Counted from the first letter of the stretch, positions 25,144 to 36,432 are shown. The stretch is DNA of 64,000 nt from Salvator merianae (GCA_003586115.2 QVOM02000112.1:45810743-45874742), one strand, 5' to 3'. The notes: generated by a model not told the origin, from the sequence alone. Translations and numbers: made by a program.

Positions 25144-25345
25144 GGATCCTGAACTCCGCCGCCGTGTCCCCCTGGGAACTTGCTGCAGAAGCCCTTAAAG
25201 CGGCGCTTCAGCTGCAGAAAGCGGTCCTGTCACCACGGAGACGTACACATTTCCTTCCGTACACAGCACCTAGGCGACGGTCACCTGGCAACCAGGCCGG
25301 CGCTCTGATTGGAGGCGAAGCCTGAAGCGGATACTTCCAACCTGC
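25144..25345 (-). promoter_or_regulatory. CFAP47 promoter and 5' UTR with two RFX X-boxes
   Basis: This is a GC- and CpG-rich block directly upstream of the start codon. Two sites fit RYYNYY-N(0-3)-RRNRAC exactly: GTCACCTGGCAAC at 25280-25292 and GTCACCACGGAGAC at 25229-25242. RFX factors and FOXJ1 drive motile-cilium genes through such sites, usually within a few hundred bases of the start. No TATA box is evident. The transcription start is not determined. Confidence 0.7.
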
Positions 25346-25998
25346 GTGAACTTCAGGATCTGCGGTGCAGCAGCTAAGTTGGTTAAGGGAAGTTCTTGAT
25401 CGCCGGTCCCAGAGAGCTGAGTGCTGGGCATTGGCTTTTCCTGCAGAATTGGAGAAGTGAGGAAAACACGGTAGTGCTGAAAGAAGGAGGTGCTGCTGGG
25501 GTTGTATTGATCTTTATATGTTTGTTTAAATAAACGTTTTAACACAACCAGTGCAACTTAAGCTAATTCCAAAACATAAAAATGTATAACTTGTGATTGG
25601 AAACAAGCATGTCCAATATCTTATGTTCAATGAAGTTGGCATCAGATTAAGAAAGCAGAGCAAGTAAGAATTAAGTTTTGGATTTTATCTTGATTTAAAT
25701 GCTTCTGTTCTACTGTTTCCTAAAAAGTGGATCATATATAGATCTGTGCTGAAAAAGAGACAAGCCCACTTTCATAGAAGATGGTATTCTGAACAAGGTG
25801 ATAAATTAAACTGTTTTTGAAAAACACTTTCCTGTTTATTTATTCTGTTAGGAAGCAGGAATATCCATGTACATTTAGAGAAATGAGAGAAGAAAAACAC
25901 AACTGTACATATGTAGTACATCAAACAGACCAACATTAAACAATTACATTGTATAAGTGGATTTCAGTGTTCTAATTATTTTAAGAAATGTTTTGCTT
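25345..25998. other. Upstream flank of CFAP47, no gene seen
   Basis: The first 200 bases are still moderately GC-rich and may contain upstream 5' UTR. The rest is AT-rich unique-looking sequence. No divergent coding exon on the plus strand was recognised. Confidence 0.5.
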
Positions 25999-26528
25999 GG
26001 CCCCTCCCAGATGGGATGAATATAGTGCCATTAGGGCACTATATCTGCCACATATCTGTGGCAACTCCACTATAGCTCTGCTAAACCCCTCCAAAAACAT
26101 GTGATACCTTATTTTGGGATACCCTGTTTTGGGAAAGCCCAACTCCAACAGCAGGTTTCCCCAAAACAGTACTATCACTTACCTTATAGATGGAGCTACC
26201 ATTGTTGTTTTGGTCACCATGCATGTGCATGGGCCAAAAAAGACACCCAAGCATGTCAGTGGTGGCATCACGCATCTGGATATTTCAGTAGCCAGGTGTG
26301 CATGTCCACCAGGCATGCACAGGGCAAAAAGGACAGCCGCACATGCACAGTGGTCATGTTTGTATATTTCTGGATATTTTACACTTGCGAAATACCCAGA
26401 TGTACATGTTACCAAAAAGTTCATAGACAGCGTGGTCCCCTGCGCTGCCTAGTCAACTGGCAATCATTCTGGAGGGGATTTTTTCCAGAATATTGGCACT
26501 ATACTTGCCTGGCATCTGGAGCTGGTCC
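25999..26528. mobile_element. Non-autonomous DNA element, family B (copy 2)
   Basis: It begins GGCCCCTCCCAGATGGGATG and ends near GGCATCTGGAGCTGGTCC. It shares the CACATATCTGTGGCAAC block with the copy at 4875. Overlapping reading frames up to 149 codons occur in several frames of both strands and have no family resemblance, so they are not genes. Confidence 0.65.
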
Positions 26529-26866
26529 TTGTATTTTGTATTTGTTGTGATGGTTTTTAGGAGGAGCTGGAGGAAGAAAGGCTGCCACATTCCATAGGGA
26601 TTACTGCTGCACAAATGTTGGTCTGATTTGTAGCTACTAGTGAGTAATTAGCATATGGATGTGTAAATAATAGTACATAGATGTGACAAAAATGGTGAAA
26701 ATGGTATGCAAATGACTGACATTTGAGAAACACTGTAATAAAAGAGCAGCCTAACTTAGTCCACAAGATTGTGACAATGATAAAATGAGGGGGAAATTAT
26801 TTTATACGTTCATTTCTGCTCCTGGGAAGGGGAATGCATTTCATAAAATATAATAAATTGTTTAAA

Positions 26867-27011
26867 GTGGCCAAGCTCAGAGGTAGAAGGGCCGTTTGGC
26901 TTGTAAAAAGATGCAAATTAAAAGCATGGTATCATTAGGCAGGGCTGAAAGACTCTTGTGTAGTCAATACTAAGCTAAATGGGCCAATGCTTCTAGTCAG
27001 TATAAACCAAT
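26867..27011 (+). mobile_element. Sauria-type SINE, degenerate
   Basis: The head GCTCAGAGGTAGAAGGGCC corresponds to the A-box region of a tRNA-derived SINE (GCTCAGTGGTAGAGC). The body has GGCTGAAAGACTC, GTCAATACTAAGCTAAATGG and GTCAGTATAAACC, matching the 'GACAATACTGA..GATGGACC..CTCAGTATAAGG' part of the squamate SINE. Much mutated and missing the B-box. Confidence 0.7.
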
Positions 27012-27018
27012 TATCTTT

Positions 27019-27198
27019 GGCCCTTTCTGCACTTAGCTTTGTTCTGGATTATATCCAAGAATAGGGACCTGCTATCCGCATGCTAGTGCAGATTACAGCA
27101 GGCCCTGGGTGGGGCCTGCCATAGTTTATACTAGGATTCAGATGGTAGGTCCCTGTTCCACAATATCACCTGGAATAAGGCCAAGTGCGGAAAGGGCC
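27019..27198. mobile_element. MITE family A (palindromic, copy 1)
   Basis: It begins GGCCCTTTCTGCACTTAG and ends AAGTGCGGAAAGGGCC. The two arms are inverted copies of each other over most of the length (for example AATAGGGACCTG versus CAGGTCCC-like), with the axis near GGGTGGGGCC. The transcript would fold into one long hairpin. No coding capacity. Confidence 0.8.
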
Positions 27199-27252
27199 AC
27201 TGTTTCTCTGTCTATACCTAACCCTCCTTCTCTATAGCTGCATCCAGACATT

Positions 27253-27884
27253 GGGCCTGCTCACACTGTAGCGGTGGAACGTTCTTGTCCGCTCACTAGA
27301 ACGGAGCGTTCGCACTGCCGCGGGCACGCGCCTCACCCGATCCGAAGCACTTTGTTCCCGATTCGAACCTGAAGGCAAGACAAGTAAAAGCTTGTCTTCA
27401 TCCCGACCTGCGCGATGGAGCGAAGATCGGGCACGGTGCTTTCGCACTCCCGGCTGCATGTGAAGTGGCGGCTGGGCGTGGCTGGCACGGCTGCGCATGC
27501 GGGGTGCAAAGTTTTCACATCCGGGTGCGAAGGTTACAAATCCGAGTGCCAAGTTTTCACACCCGGGTGCCAAGTTTTCACACCCGGGTGCGAAGCTTCA
27601 CACCCGGGATAGCCCTTTGGGCATGGCAGCCTAGCTGCCGTTACGAAGCCGGCTCCGTAACGAGCCCTCTGGTTACGAAGCGGAGCTCGATGGTACGAAG
27701 CGGAGCTCAATGGTACGGAGTGCGGTACCGAACTAGTGGCTGCCATTCACACTGTTCCCTCTGCTGGTCGACTTCAGGTCCGTTCCTCTGGCTGGGAGTG
27801 CGAAGGGCAGCCAGCGTTCTCCAACCCCTCCGGTCCGAAGCCAACTACTGGGAACAGTCTACCGAGCTCAGTGCGAAAAGGCCC
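27253..27884. mobile_element. 632-bp CpG-rich MITE with ATT target duplication
   Basis: The left end GGGCCTGCTCACACTGTAGC and right end CTCAGTGCGAAAAGGCCC are imperfect terminal inverted repeats. ATT is duplicated on both sides (27250-27252 and 27885-27887). The interior is strikingly GC- and CpG-rich compared with the AT-rich flanks and carries a 21-bp tandem repeat. A 3-bp target site would fit PIF/Harbinger-type elements, but there is no transposase to confirm that. Confidence 0.65.
27504..27607 (+). repeat. 21-bp tandem repeat, five units
   Basis: The consensus is close to GTGCCAAGTTTTCACACCCGG. Units three and four are identical; unit five lacks one base. Because 21 is a multiple of three, reading frames stay open through it on both strands, which explains the long spurious frames here. 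Confidence 0.9.
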
Positions 27885-27999
27885 ATTGCTTACTTATTCT
27901 ACTACATTTCGATAGTCCAGAATAAAGCATGGATATCCATGTTTTATTCTGGAATATGCAAACATAGCAGAATAAGTAGGCAACATCTGGATGTAATTT

Positions 28000-29228
28000 A
28001 TGTTTCCCTGACATAGGCACCCAGCAGGCAACCTTATGCATGCTTATCTGGAAAGGAAAAGGGAAAATATTTTGGATTCACATGCAAAGTGTTAGGCAGA
28101 TTCCTGACTGTGAGATTTTCTGATTCAAACTGCTTCATCAGATGCAAAGCATAATCCTGAATTTTGAAACTTCCCAGTGTTTGAAACAATCTAGCATTAA
28201 ATGTTTGAAATTGAATACAACAGGTAGTTAAAGGCAAATGGCGTTATAATTTTTGATTGTAAAAAAAATGCAGAAAAGTTGATGTGTCTAGGAAAAAAGA
28301 TGCAAAATGTGTGTATAACAGCGCCACCTGCTGACTTTAGTGACTCATGTTTCTAGACTTTGTTCTGGAGACTTATATTTGACATTATTTTTCAGCTGGG
28401 AAACTATAGGATCTGAGACATGCACAATATGAATTCTTGAACACTGTCCTTGAACACTGCTGAGCAGACATTTCACATCCATTGAGCAGGAAACATAGAC
28501 CTCCTGGCAGCCCATCAGTGAGAGCCTGAAGTGCCTATACTCTTGGCTGCCGCTGTTACTGCTTCCACTGGTTTGTCAGTGGTGGTGCTGTGCTCCTTAC
28601 AGAACTGGGTCCCAGGAGGCAGTCACCCCTGGAAACACCTGGCCCACGTACAGCATCAATAGGGGTTATATAGGGGAATAAGGGCAAGGATAATTCCTCT
28701 TGGCCCAAGTATTTTAGGCCCTTTAACCACTCACATCTGGTGTAGACCATGTCCTGCTGCAAGGGTCTACTATCTGCGTGCCTGCCCAGACTACAGCAGG
28801 CCCCACCCACCCAATCACACTTCAACTTCCTTGAGCATAGCTTCAGTTCAGGATAAGATACCAAAATGGCACCTTATCCTACTCCTGCTGTGGATCTCTT
28901 TGAAGAGGTCCACAACAGTTCCAGGGCCTGTTGTCCAGGCTACAAAGGGCATGCAGACAGCCTGTCCCTGTAAGCTGGAATACTGTGGAAAACTCTTTCC
29001 AGGAAGTGATGCCAAAAATAACACTGGAAGTGTTGCACCTCTGAAAAGGGACGTCGCTGAAACAGCAGAAGCTTTCAGGGGCTCAGCAGTGCCTCCAAGG
29101 GCTCTTTGGAGGCAGTGGCCAAGGCTGGAACAGGACAGACCATCCCAATGCAGACAGCCTTGTCCCGCTCCAATAGCAACTCATCACTGTCCTCTCCTGG
29201 GATAAAAGAGGAGTGTGTGGAGAAGCCG
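28000..29228. other. Intergenic, mostly featureless
   Basis: No gene seen. Around 28740-28806 is a partial MITE family A block (GGGTCTACTATCTGCGTGCC, then CAGACTACAGCAGGCCCC). The remainder shows no recognisable coding or RNA feature. Confidence 0.5.
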
Positions 29229-31260
29229 CTAGTAACTGCAGCGGTAGGCTAATCTTTTCATTGCTCCATATTGTACATATTTATACAGCACATAAATTGG
29301 CAGGGAGGAGGATGTGGCAAAGCAGGGAACTGGGAAAGAGGAAATATTACTGAAGGCTAGTATTCCTGTGACTAGGGGAAGATATGACACTGCGAGGCAT
29401 AAGGGCTGGATCAAGAGAAGGTGGATTAAAGCTATCCCTCCATTTGATTTGCCTATCAGCCAACAGAATTTGGGGATGTGTGGCAACCAGCCTCTCAATT
29501 TGGTGGTGTTACTTTTGAATGCCAGGTTGGTCCAGAATAACTCATCTATCATCCATGTCCTGGTCCTGGCTAACTTACCATGATTACAAAGATTTTGGCC
29601 AATGAGCTGGGGACTCATCTGCTCACGCATCTCTATTCCCCAGTCTACTCAGTTTCTGCACTGGGTCTGATTCCAGATTATATTCCAAAATAGGGGCCTG
29701 CCATCTGCAAGCTAGTGCAAGCTATGGTACATCCTGGGCGGGGCCTGCTGTAGACTGCATAAGCATGCAGATGGCAGGCCCCTATTCTGGAATATAATCT
29801 GGAATCAGACCCAATGCAAAAAGGGCCACAGTATCTAGCGAGATGCCCAAGACACCATCTGGTACAATTTTACAAGATCATTCTTAGTTGCTGAGGGCTG
29901 CTGATGCTAACAAGATGCTTACAGGTATCACACCTATAACATGTTCCCTCAACCCTGATTAAAGCTATAGTAGCTGCGTGCATATGACTAGAATGCGTCA
30001 TTATGGAATGGAGTTGTGCTGCCAGCCTAGAAAGATATGGTGGCTCATCCACTCCTAGAACTGCATATGTTCTAGGAAGAAACCAATCATCTAGACCCAT
30101 TTCAATTTGGGTGGGACAGGTCTGGAAACAGAATCAGTCCTGGTCATCACAATGGATTACCTTCTGCAGAACAGACAGGAGTGCAACTCCGTTAACCATC
30201 CTCAATTTCTTAGCTGCTTTTGATATCACTGACTATGGTACCTTCCCGGCTATAGGGAGTCACAAGATACAATTTGTAGTTTCTGCTGCTGGGTTGCTCT
30301 GCTCTCTTGCTCCCAGGGGTGGCCCCTCCCACCCCCCAACTGCCTTCAGAAAGCCATGGACCATCTTGCCTGAGGGGAGAGGCGGGAAGAAGAGATGGCA
30401 GGCTGAGGATCTTAACCAGTACAATTTAACATCTATAGGAAGCTGCTGGGGGTGTTAGATGTAATTCAGGAGAGGCTTTGAATGGGCTAAACCAATGCCT
30501 AGATGTAGTGATTGGCTGGATGAAGGCAAATAAACTGAAGCTGAATCCTGACCAGACGGATGTGCTGTGGGTAGAAAGTATTAAAGCTCGAGAATTAGGG
30601 ATTTTGCCTGATCTAGATGGACTTGCACAGCCTCAGAGGAATAAGTGCATATGCTGGGGGTGCTTTTATATCTGTCCCTGGAGGCTTAAATGACTGCTGT
30701 AACTAAGATCATCTATCACCATCTACAGCCTTACCTAGACAGAAACAGCCTGGCCACTGTTGCCCATGCCAGGGTAAGCCCTATATGGGCTTACCATTGT
30801 ATCTACTTCGGAAGCTACAATTGCTACAAACTGTGGCAGCCAGGCAGGCTGTTGTGTAAAGTGGCTGCTGGTGCACACATCACACCTGTACCCGAATCAA
30901 TTGCTAGTTAGGTACCGGATCAGATTCAAGAATTTATGCTTAGCGTATAAAACCCTGAACAACTTGAGACTGAGGTACTTCAAAGAAAATCTCCTTCACT
31001 GAAAACCCTATAAGGGCCCTGAAATCATTTGAGAAGGTCTTGTTGCGGGGTCTACAAAATGTAGAATGGCCTCGCAGGATGGCCCTCAGCTGACCTCTTC
31101 TGTAGTAGTTCCTACCTCATACAATGCTCTTCCCTTGGATATTTATGAGACATCTACAATTACGGCATTTAGGCACCTATTGAAGTCATTTGTCTTCACT
31201 TCAGCTTTCCCTGAGAGTCTTTTTACTGTTCTTCAAATGAGTTTGAGGGATTCTTCTTGA
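29229..31260 (+). mobile_element. L2-like LINE, decayed, interrupted by a MITE
   Basis: An endonuclease start resembling L-x-L-LNAR-x-V-x-N is seen near 29505-29580 (VVLLLNARLVQNNSSIIH). Reverse-transcriptase pieces follow: a DPFQ-x-GW block near 30095, an AAFDI-x-DYG block near 30213, ALN-x-x-LDVVIGWMKANKLK near 30475, and HHLQPYLDRNSLATVAHA near 30718. The order matches L2 ORF2. Multiple stops and shifts make it inactive. A family A MITE sits inside it at 29652-29827. Confidence 0.75.
29652..29827. mobile_element. MITE family A (palindromic, copy 2)
   Basis: Arms TTTCTGCACTGGGTCTGATT and AATCAGACCCAATGCAAAAA, then GGGCC, are inverted copies. The inner parts ATAGGGGCCTGCCATCTGC and its mirror also pair. 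The element lies within the L2 copy. Confidence 0.8.
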
Positions 31261-32899
31261 ATCTGGGCCTGGAAACTGAAAAAGGACGCTGCTTGTGTGC
31301 TATCAACCCTGTTGCCCAAGGGCTTCCCTGTCTGAGCTGGCTGACATAATCTCAGACATGGTGTGAAATCTTCCTCCAAACATACCTAGTCACACAGATT
31401 TCTATGAAGCAATTTTTGGTATACTTTTCATATCCCATTCCGCACAGCAGATAAATGAACAGCATCCAGATAGTTACAAGTGATAACTATGAACATTCTT
31501 TTGCTAATTTTCATCGTCACAGTTTTGTCTAACACTGTCTTGCTAGTGTTATAGAGTTCACTGACAATTCTTTCAACTTTAGTTCTTCTGTCTGATTTAG
31601 ATAATGTTTATCTGCAGTCTTTCCTTCCACAAACCATTCAGTTTGTATTTCCATTATGATCACATCCTGTATAAGTTTATCTCATATATCTGTTTTTGAT
31701 GTTTTCATTTGTTTTTAATCAATATAATCTCCTTTGTTCTCCAGGTATGCACATGAATTTAGTAGAATTCTTCTTCCTGGGACAAATGAATTTTAATAAT
31801 AATGATGATGACAATGCAGTTTTTCCTGCCCCAGCTTTTGAACCTTTCAATTACTTTCTTTCTTCTAATCCACTCTTCTTCTTTCTCATACAGGCAATGC
31901 ACTGGGACTTACACTTCTACTCCCAATGCAGGAAATCTTATTTGGGTAATCCTATGCCCATTTCCACTGTCATCTTCTTTTGCATCAACAAATTCTGAAA
32001 CAGCCATTGGGAGTAGAAACAGTTAGCTAGGATTGCTTGCCCTCCTTGCTTTGTCTCTGCTCCAGCTTGAGTCTCTAGCTCCCAGGTAACTTCATGTTGA
32101 GGTCACCTTTATACTTCTTCCTTCTTTGGAAGCTATGAAACTTCTTTCTTCACCTGGCCTCCATTTCCCACACTGGCCCAGAAACTTACACAGGCTTTGA
32201 TGCCAGTCTCCAGCTAGGGACATAAGTTCCTAGCCCAGAGCCTCGGGGGACCCATTTCGGTGGTGCGCTTTGGTACACTGCTGAAATGGGTCTTTCTGTA
32301 GCCCATAAAGTGGGGGTGTGCTTTCCGCATGCCTCCGTGATCCAGACTAGGCCAACCTAATGAGAGTGTTCCAGATGTATATCTAAGTCTGCTTTTAACA
32401 ATAGGCTGAACTGGAATGCCAGATAGCTCTTTAATGTTATCTTTAAAATTCTGTCAAGATCATATCAGCTGTCATCAAACCATCTGAGAGGATTACCTTC
32501 TGAGTCAGCTTCTGCTGTTATGCAGATGTCTTTCCAAGCGGTTTGCTTTGGGCACAGATACAGAATATTCGCAATCTTTTCTTTGACTTTTTAAAATCAG
32601 GCCTGTTCTTCCAAAACAGATTCTGGTGATCAGACATGGATCCTGATCTAATACAAATATTCAGGCTCTCTGGTCAAGTTCCGTGTACTTGCAGCCTATG
32701 TGCCAATTATGTTTGTGATGCCCATGCCTAGTGTGGACCAAAGTGTCTGTACCTTGGCAGAGCCCTACATTAGTGGCACAGCACCATGAGACATTAAGGG
32801 TTAGGAATAATGTTTGCTATAGTGCTGAACTAACCTTGCCTCTAAACCAATCTGTGGTTTTAATTCATGACTCATCTTAAAGGCAAGTCATAACAGGTT
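31261..32899. other. Intergenic, no gene seen
   Basis: Unique-looking sequence with scattered C/T-rich tracts. A short perfect hairpin (10-bp arms GACCCATTTC at 32249-32258 and GAAATGGGTC at 32283-32292) may belong to a small MITE. No coding exon recognised. Confidence 0.5.
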
Positions 32900-33045
32900 T
32901 TTTTTCTTCTATAGTCTTGTACTTTATTTTATTTTGTATGCTTTATTTAATTATGTTTTATGTCCCTTGACTGTTTGTTCACTGCCCTGAGACCGTGGTA
33001 ATAGGGCAGTATATAAATTTTTAATAAACTAAACTAAAACCTTCA
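32900..33045 (+). mobile_element. LINE (L2-like) 3' tail
   Basis: Contains ACTGCCCTGAGACCGTGGTA, then ATAGGGCAGTATATAAATTT and an AAT-rich end, the usual 3' tail pattern of squamate L2-type elements. Confidence 0.55.
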
Positions 33046-34505
33046 GGATTGGCATTTTATGATCACTTTGTGGTGCTTTTAAAACCATAGCAGCAATTTA
33101 TGGAGCTCTTAAAAGGTGCTTCACGGCCAATATGGAATGAGACAGGCAAGCTATGCCCAATTTGGGGCTCATGCACATCTCTAGATTTAATTATAGATTA
33201 AAGGCTAAATTAATTATTTAAGTTTAGACAGATAGGACCAGATTCCTTCCACATTTCATTATCCAAAGCAAAATTTTCCATTACAGTACTACGTAAAGTC
33301 TGCAGGAAAATGGATTGCAGGCCTTATAACTGAAGATTTTGGTTTGTATAATGAAGTGATGAAATAATAGACAGAGAGTTTGTAACTTAAAAGTAAAAAT
33401 CCAGATCATATGGATAAAGGGGGAATTAATGCTCCTAGCTTTGAATAATTCATCAGAAATTACTGTGAATTGCTGAAGATTCTTCTAGAATCCTCTGTTA
33501 AGGTCTATATAGGATATTGTGGTATAGAAGGTCCCTCTGCACCTTTTCCAGGCTTTGAAATTATTTATATTCAAGAATCAGGAGCAACTTCAGAAGACAT
33601 TTTGTTCTGAATCGAAATGTGTATGCGATACCTAAAATAGGTTTGCATCTACAGGGACTGTGATTTCTGGAGAAACTTGGAGTTCTTGGTGATATTTAAA
33701 GAAAGTTATATCAGTCTGGAGAAATGATGGAAACACAATGGATTCTTTTATTGGACTTTTTATTTAGTTATACAGTTATACGTTATTTTAACTATTTTGC
33801 AACATATCAGTTTAGATCTATGGGATAATATATAATAAGCATATACAGTATAGTGTGTTCATTTGCCTGAATGTGTTATTTGTGCATTTTTGATTATGCA
33901 ATTGAAAGCTCTTACATGTGTTTATTATTTCAATTATTACATTATAATAAAACATTTAGCTCTGTGGTTTAGATATGTACATATCTTGGTGGGGGTTCCT
34001 TTTTTAAACAAATCTGGGCACTCTGAATCCAGGAGTTTTTAAAGGATTGTTTGTTAACATTAAAATAATTGTGAATTGCCCTGGGGTTTGATTCATTCAG
34101 TGCATAAAAAGAGCACAGTCTGTCTAGTTCTGAATTAGAATAATCAGTGTAGAGAAATAGAACTAACAGTGACCACAAAACTGGATGTAAAAAACAGAAA
34201 TGTAAAAAACATTAATGAACTCTAAGAAATAAATGTGTGGTTGCTATTAGCATTGTTCCTGGAATTTTTAAAATTTAACAGTAAAGTAAATAGACAGAAG
34301 TACTTTCCTATCTGAATAATGATAGCTGAAATGGAACAGTCCTCATATCTTTACAGATATTCCCATTAGTAATATCTACACTCATTGTTTAAATCTCATT
34401 AAATGTGTATGATAAAAATATTCCCCAAATATTTCAGGCCACATAATTATGGATTGCTTTGGAATTTTTTGTTTGTGTGTTTATTTAATAAGTATAGGTA
34501 ACATA
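33046..34505. other. Intergenic AT-rich sequence, nothing seen
   Basis: No coding exon, RNA gene or recognisable transposon. Confidence 0.5.
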
Positions 34506-34574
34506 CATTAGGGTGCCATTATACTTCTTTGATCTTGCCTGTAGGAAAAGAAAAAAGGAAACTGGATGAGTCCT

Positions 34575-34985
34575 TTCCATCAGGCTCCTAGCATTGGTCT
34601 CGCATTCCCAACTGTCACCTTATAGGCTGTAAAGCAGTCAACTTATCTGTCGGAAAAGGTAAATAGAAGGAAACTGGCTAGCAACTTCCATCAGGGCTGG
34701 CTTTAGGGCCATGTAAGGGTACAGCTGCATAGCATGCTGACTCTTGGGGGTGCAGAGTAGCCTGGCCCTGCCATTGCCCATAAACAACTATCACATCACA
34801 CTATGCTGTCCCTCTTGCTGGAGAAGCAGTCAGGTGAATGCACGGCTTGCCCAGCTTGGTTCTGTTCCTAGGCCCTGGCCCAAGGCATCACCTTCTCACT
34901 CCAGGTTCCTGATCTGTTAGAGCTGGCCCTACCTTCCATCAAGCTCCCAGCATTGAACCTTCCCTCTCAAATGTCACCATATAAG
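34575..34985 (+). repeat. Pair of ~52-bp direct repeats
   Basis: Copy one (34575-34626) runs TTCCATCAGGCTCCTAGCAT to GTCACCTTATAGG. Copy two (34934-34985) runs TTCCATCAAGCTCCCAGCAT to GTCACCATATAAG. The second ends exactly where the GC-rich foldback at 34984 begins. This may be a duplicated terminus of one larger element. Confidence 0.6.
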
Positions 34986-35155
34986 TTTGCGGCGGCGGCC
35001 GACAGCTTTAAGTCCAGGTGTTCGCGCCCTGCACGAAGTGCATCACGGCTGTTCGCAGGGACTCTGTACTTCCTCAGCAGGTCGCGACAGCCATGGCGCG
35101 CTTTACGCGGGGCGTGAACACCAGGCTTAAAGCCACGGCCGCCGCTGTAAATTTG
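34984..35155. mobile_element. GC-rich palindromic foldback element
   Basis: The left arm TTTGCGGCGGCGGCCGACAG, with CTTTAAGTCCAGGTGTTCGC, mirrors the right arm GCGTGAACACCAGGCTTAAAG, with CCACGGCCGCCGCTGTAAA. The arms are roughly 50 bp each or longer around a diverged centre. It is locally CpG-rich but there is no sign of a promoter or gene. Confidence 0.7.
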
Positions 35156-35504
35156 TCTAAAGGGAATGGAGGAGAAAAGGATTCTGCTGAGGATGATAAG
35201 AACTACTGCCATCTTCCAACTCTACAAGGAGGAGATCTGCCTGCAGCTGCTATTAAGCCTAAGCACCTTCGTCTGGGAGTGCAGGGGTAGGGGCAGGCAG
35301 CTACATATGCAGCAGTTTGCTGTTGCTGAGTTTACTTGTATACCACTTCCCATATTCAATTCAATATTCAATATAAACAATGCAAACTAAATTATTGCTG
35401 ACTCCTTCACCACCAGCAGACTTATCAACAATTTTACCGGGGGAAAGCCAACAGGAGTTGGGTAGTATCTGGTTCAGGAAAATGCAGAACTGAAGGAAGA
35501 GGGT

Positions 35505-35735
35505 TTATTATTATTTATCTGATATTTGCATTTCTGTCCCATTCATATCCGAAGGTCTCTGGGTGGATGACAATAATAAAACAAAATATAAAATGAACAC
35601 ATTAAAAATAATGACAGTGCATGAAAGAGGAGAGGGGTTGGAATTATGCAGTGTCCTGAGCGGAGCAGGGAACTAATCAATAACGCACAGTCTGAAAGGC
35701 ATAAGGGGCAGTCTAAGACTTCACATGGTCTTACA
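35505..35735 (-). mobile_element. LINE (L2-like) 3' end, minus strand
   Basis: The minus-strand reading ends with a tail containing CATCCACCCAGAGACCTTCG and ATATGAATGGGACAGAAATG, the degenerate GAGACCTTCGG-x-ATA-GGG block of L2-like tails. Confidence 0.5.
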
Positions 35736-35905
35736 GGAGTAAGCTTACACCAGAGGAGTGCATACAAATGTCTATATGCTAATGCCAGAAGCCTCTGAAC
35801 CAAAACAGGGGAACTGGAATGCTTAGTGATGAATGAAAATATAGATGTTATTGGCATAACTGAAACATGGTGGAATGATGGAAACCAAAGGAATACAGTT
35901 ATTCC

Positions 35906-36432
35906 ACAGAGGTGTTGTAGATAAGAGTCAAAGGATTCCTGCTACCAGGGAGGCCATTGAAATAAAACAACACCCTCATAATTTTAACAACAAACAAGGA
36001 CTGTCTCCCAGCCACTGGTGGAAACCCCTCTACAAAAACAATCAACAAAAGAAACACACAAACCAGGAGCTGTGAAGGATACAGGCAATGCCCTAACACC
36101 AGAGATTATGCAAATGAATAGTGGTCAAGGAAGCAGCAGAAAACCACTATCAACACCTACTCCTACTAAGACCAGCACCCCATTACCTAAGATTAGCTGC
36201 CAAAAAGTTAACATCCAAGAGACATCTATAAGAAGGGTGACTAGATCCAGCACACCATCAGTTGTTTTGACTCTTCCAGAAGTCAGATCCTCTGAAGATG
36301 GACGTCGTAGCTATGTCCAAAAGCTTAGGTTCTCAGAAGAACTATAGAACACGGTACAATAGCCCAAAAACTACTACATATGAGATTGAAACCGGCCGTG
36401 AAAGCCTACATTCTACCATTACTGTCACATAT
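35906..36432 (+). mobile_element. Penelope-like element 3' fragment nested in CR1
   Basis: The frame near 35945-36040 contains REAIEIKQHPHNFNNKQGLS and SHWWKPLYK, matching the C-terminal REAIEI-x-KHP-x-NFNR-x-x-G-x-x-LS-x-x-W-x-P signature of Penelope-like elements. Its tail (CAGATCCTCTGAAGATGGAC, then TAGAACACGG) matches the other copy at 17716-17880. Confidence 0.8.

Larger units (their letters stand above)
27236..27996. mobile_element. Foldback MITE split by a GC-rich insertion
   Basis: The outer element starts TGCATCCAGACATT (27239-27252), resumes at 27885 with ATTGCTTACTTATTCTACTA and ends TAGCAGAATAAGTAGG then CATCTGGATG near 27990. Its ends are inverted repeats of each other. The 632 bases between the two pieces are a separate element. 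A half copy of the outer element lies at 54149-54212. Confidence 0.65.

Noticed and set aside
26101..26550. 149-codon open frame, overlapped by others on both strands
   Set aside because: Lies within the family B MITE-like element; no homologue recognised.
27504..27607. Tandem repeats resembling a CRISPR array
   Set aside because: Units are directly adjacent with no spacers, and the DNA is vertebrate nuclear.
27465..28016. 183-codon open frame on the plus strand
   Set aside because: It runs through the CpG-rich MITE and its 21-bp tandem repeat (a multiple of three) and then into the outer MITE; no protein family resemblance.
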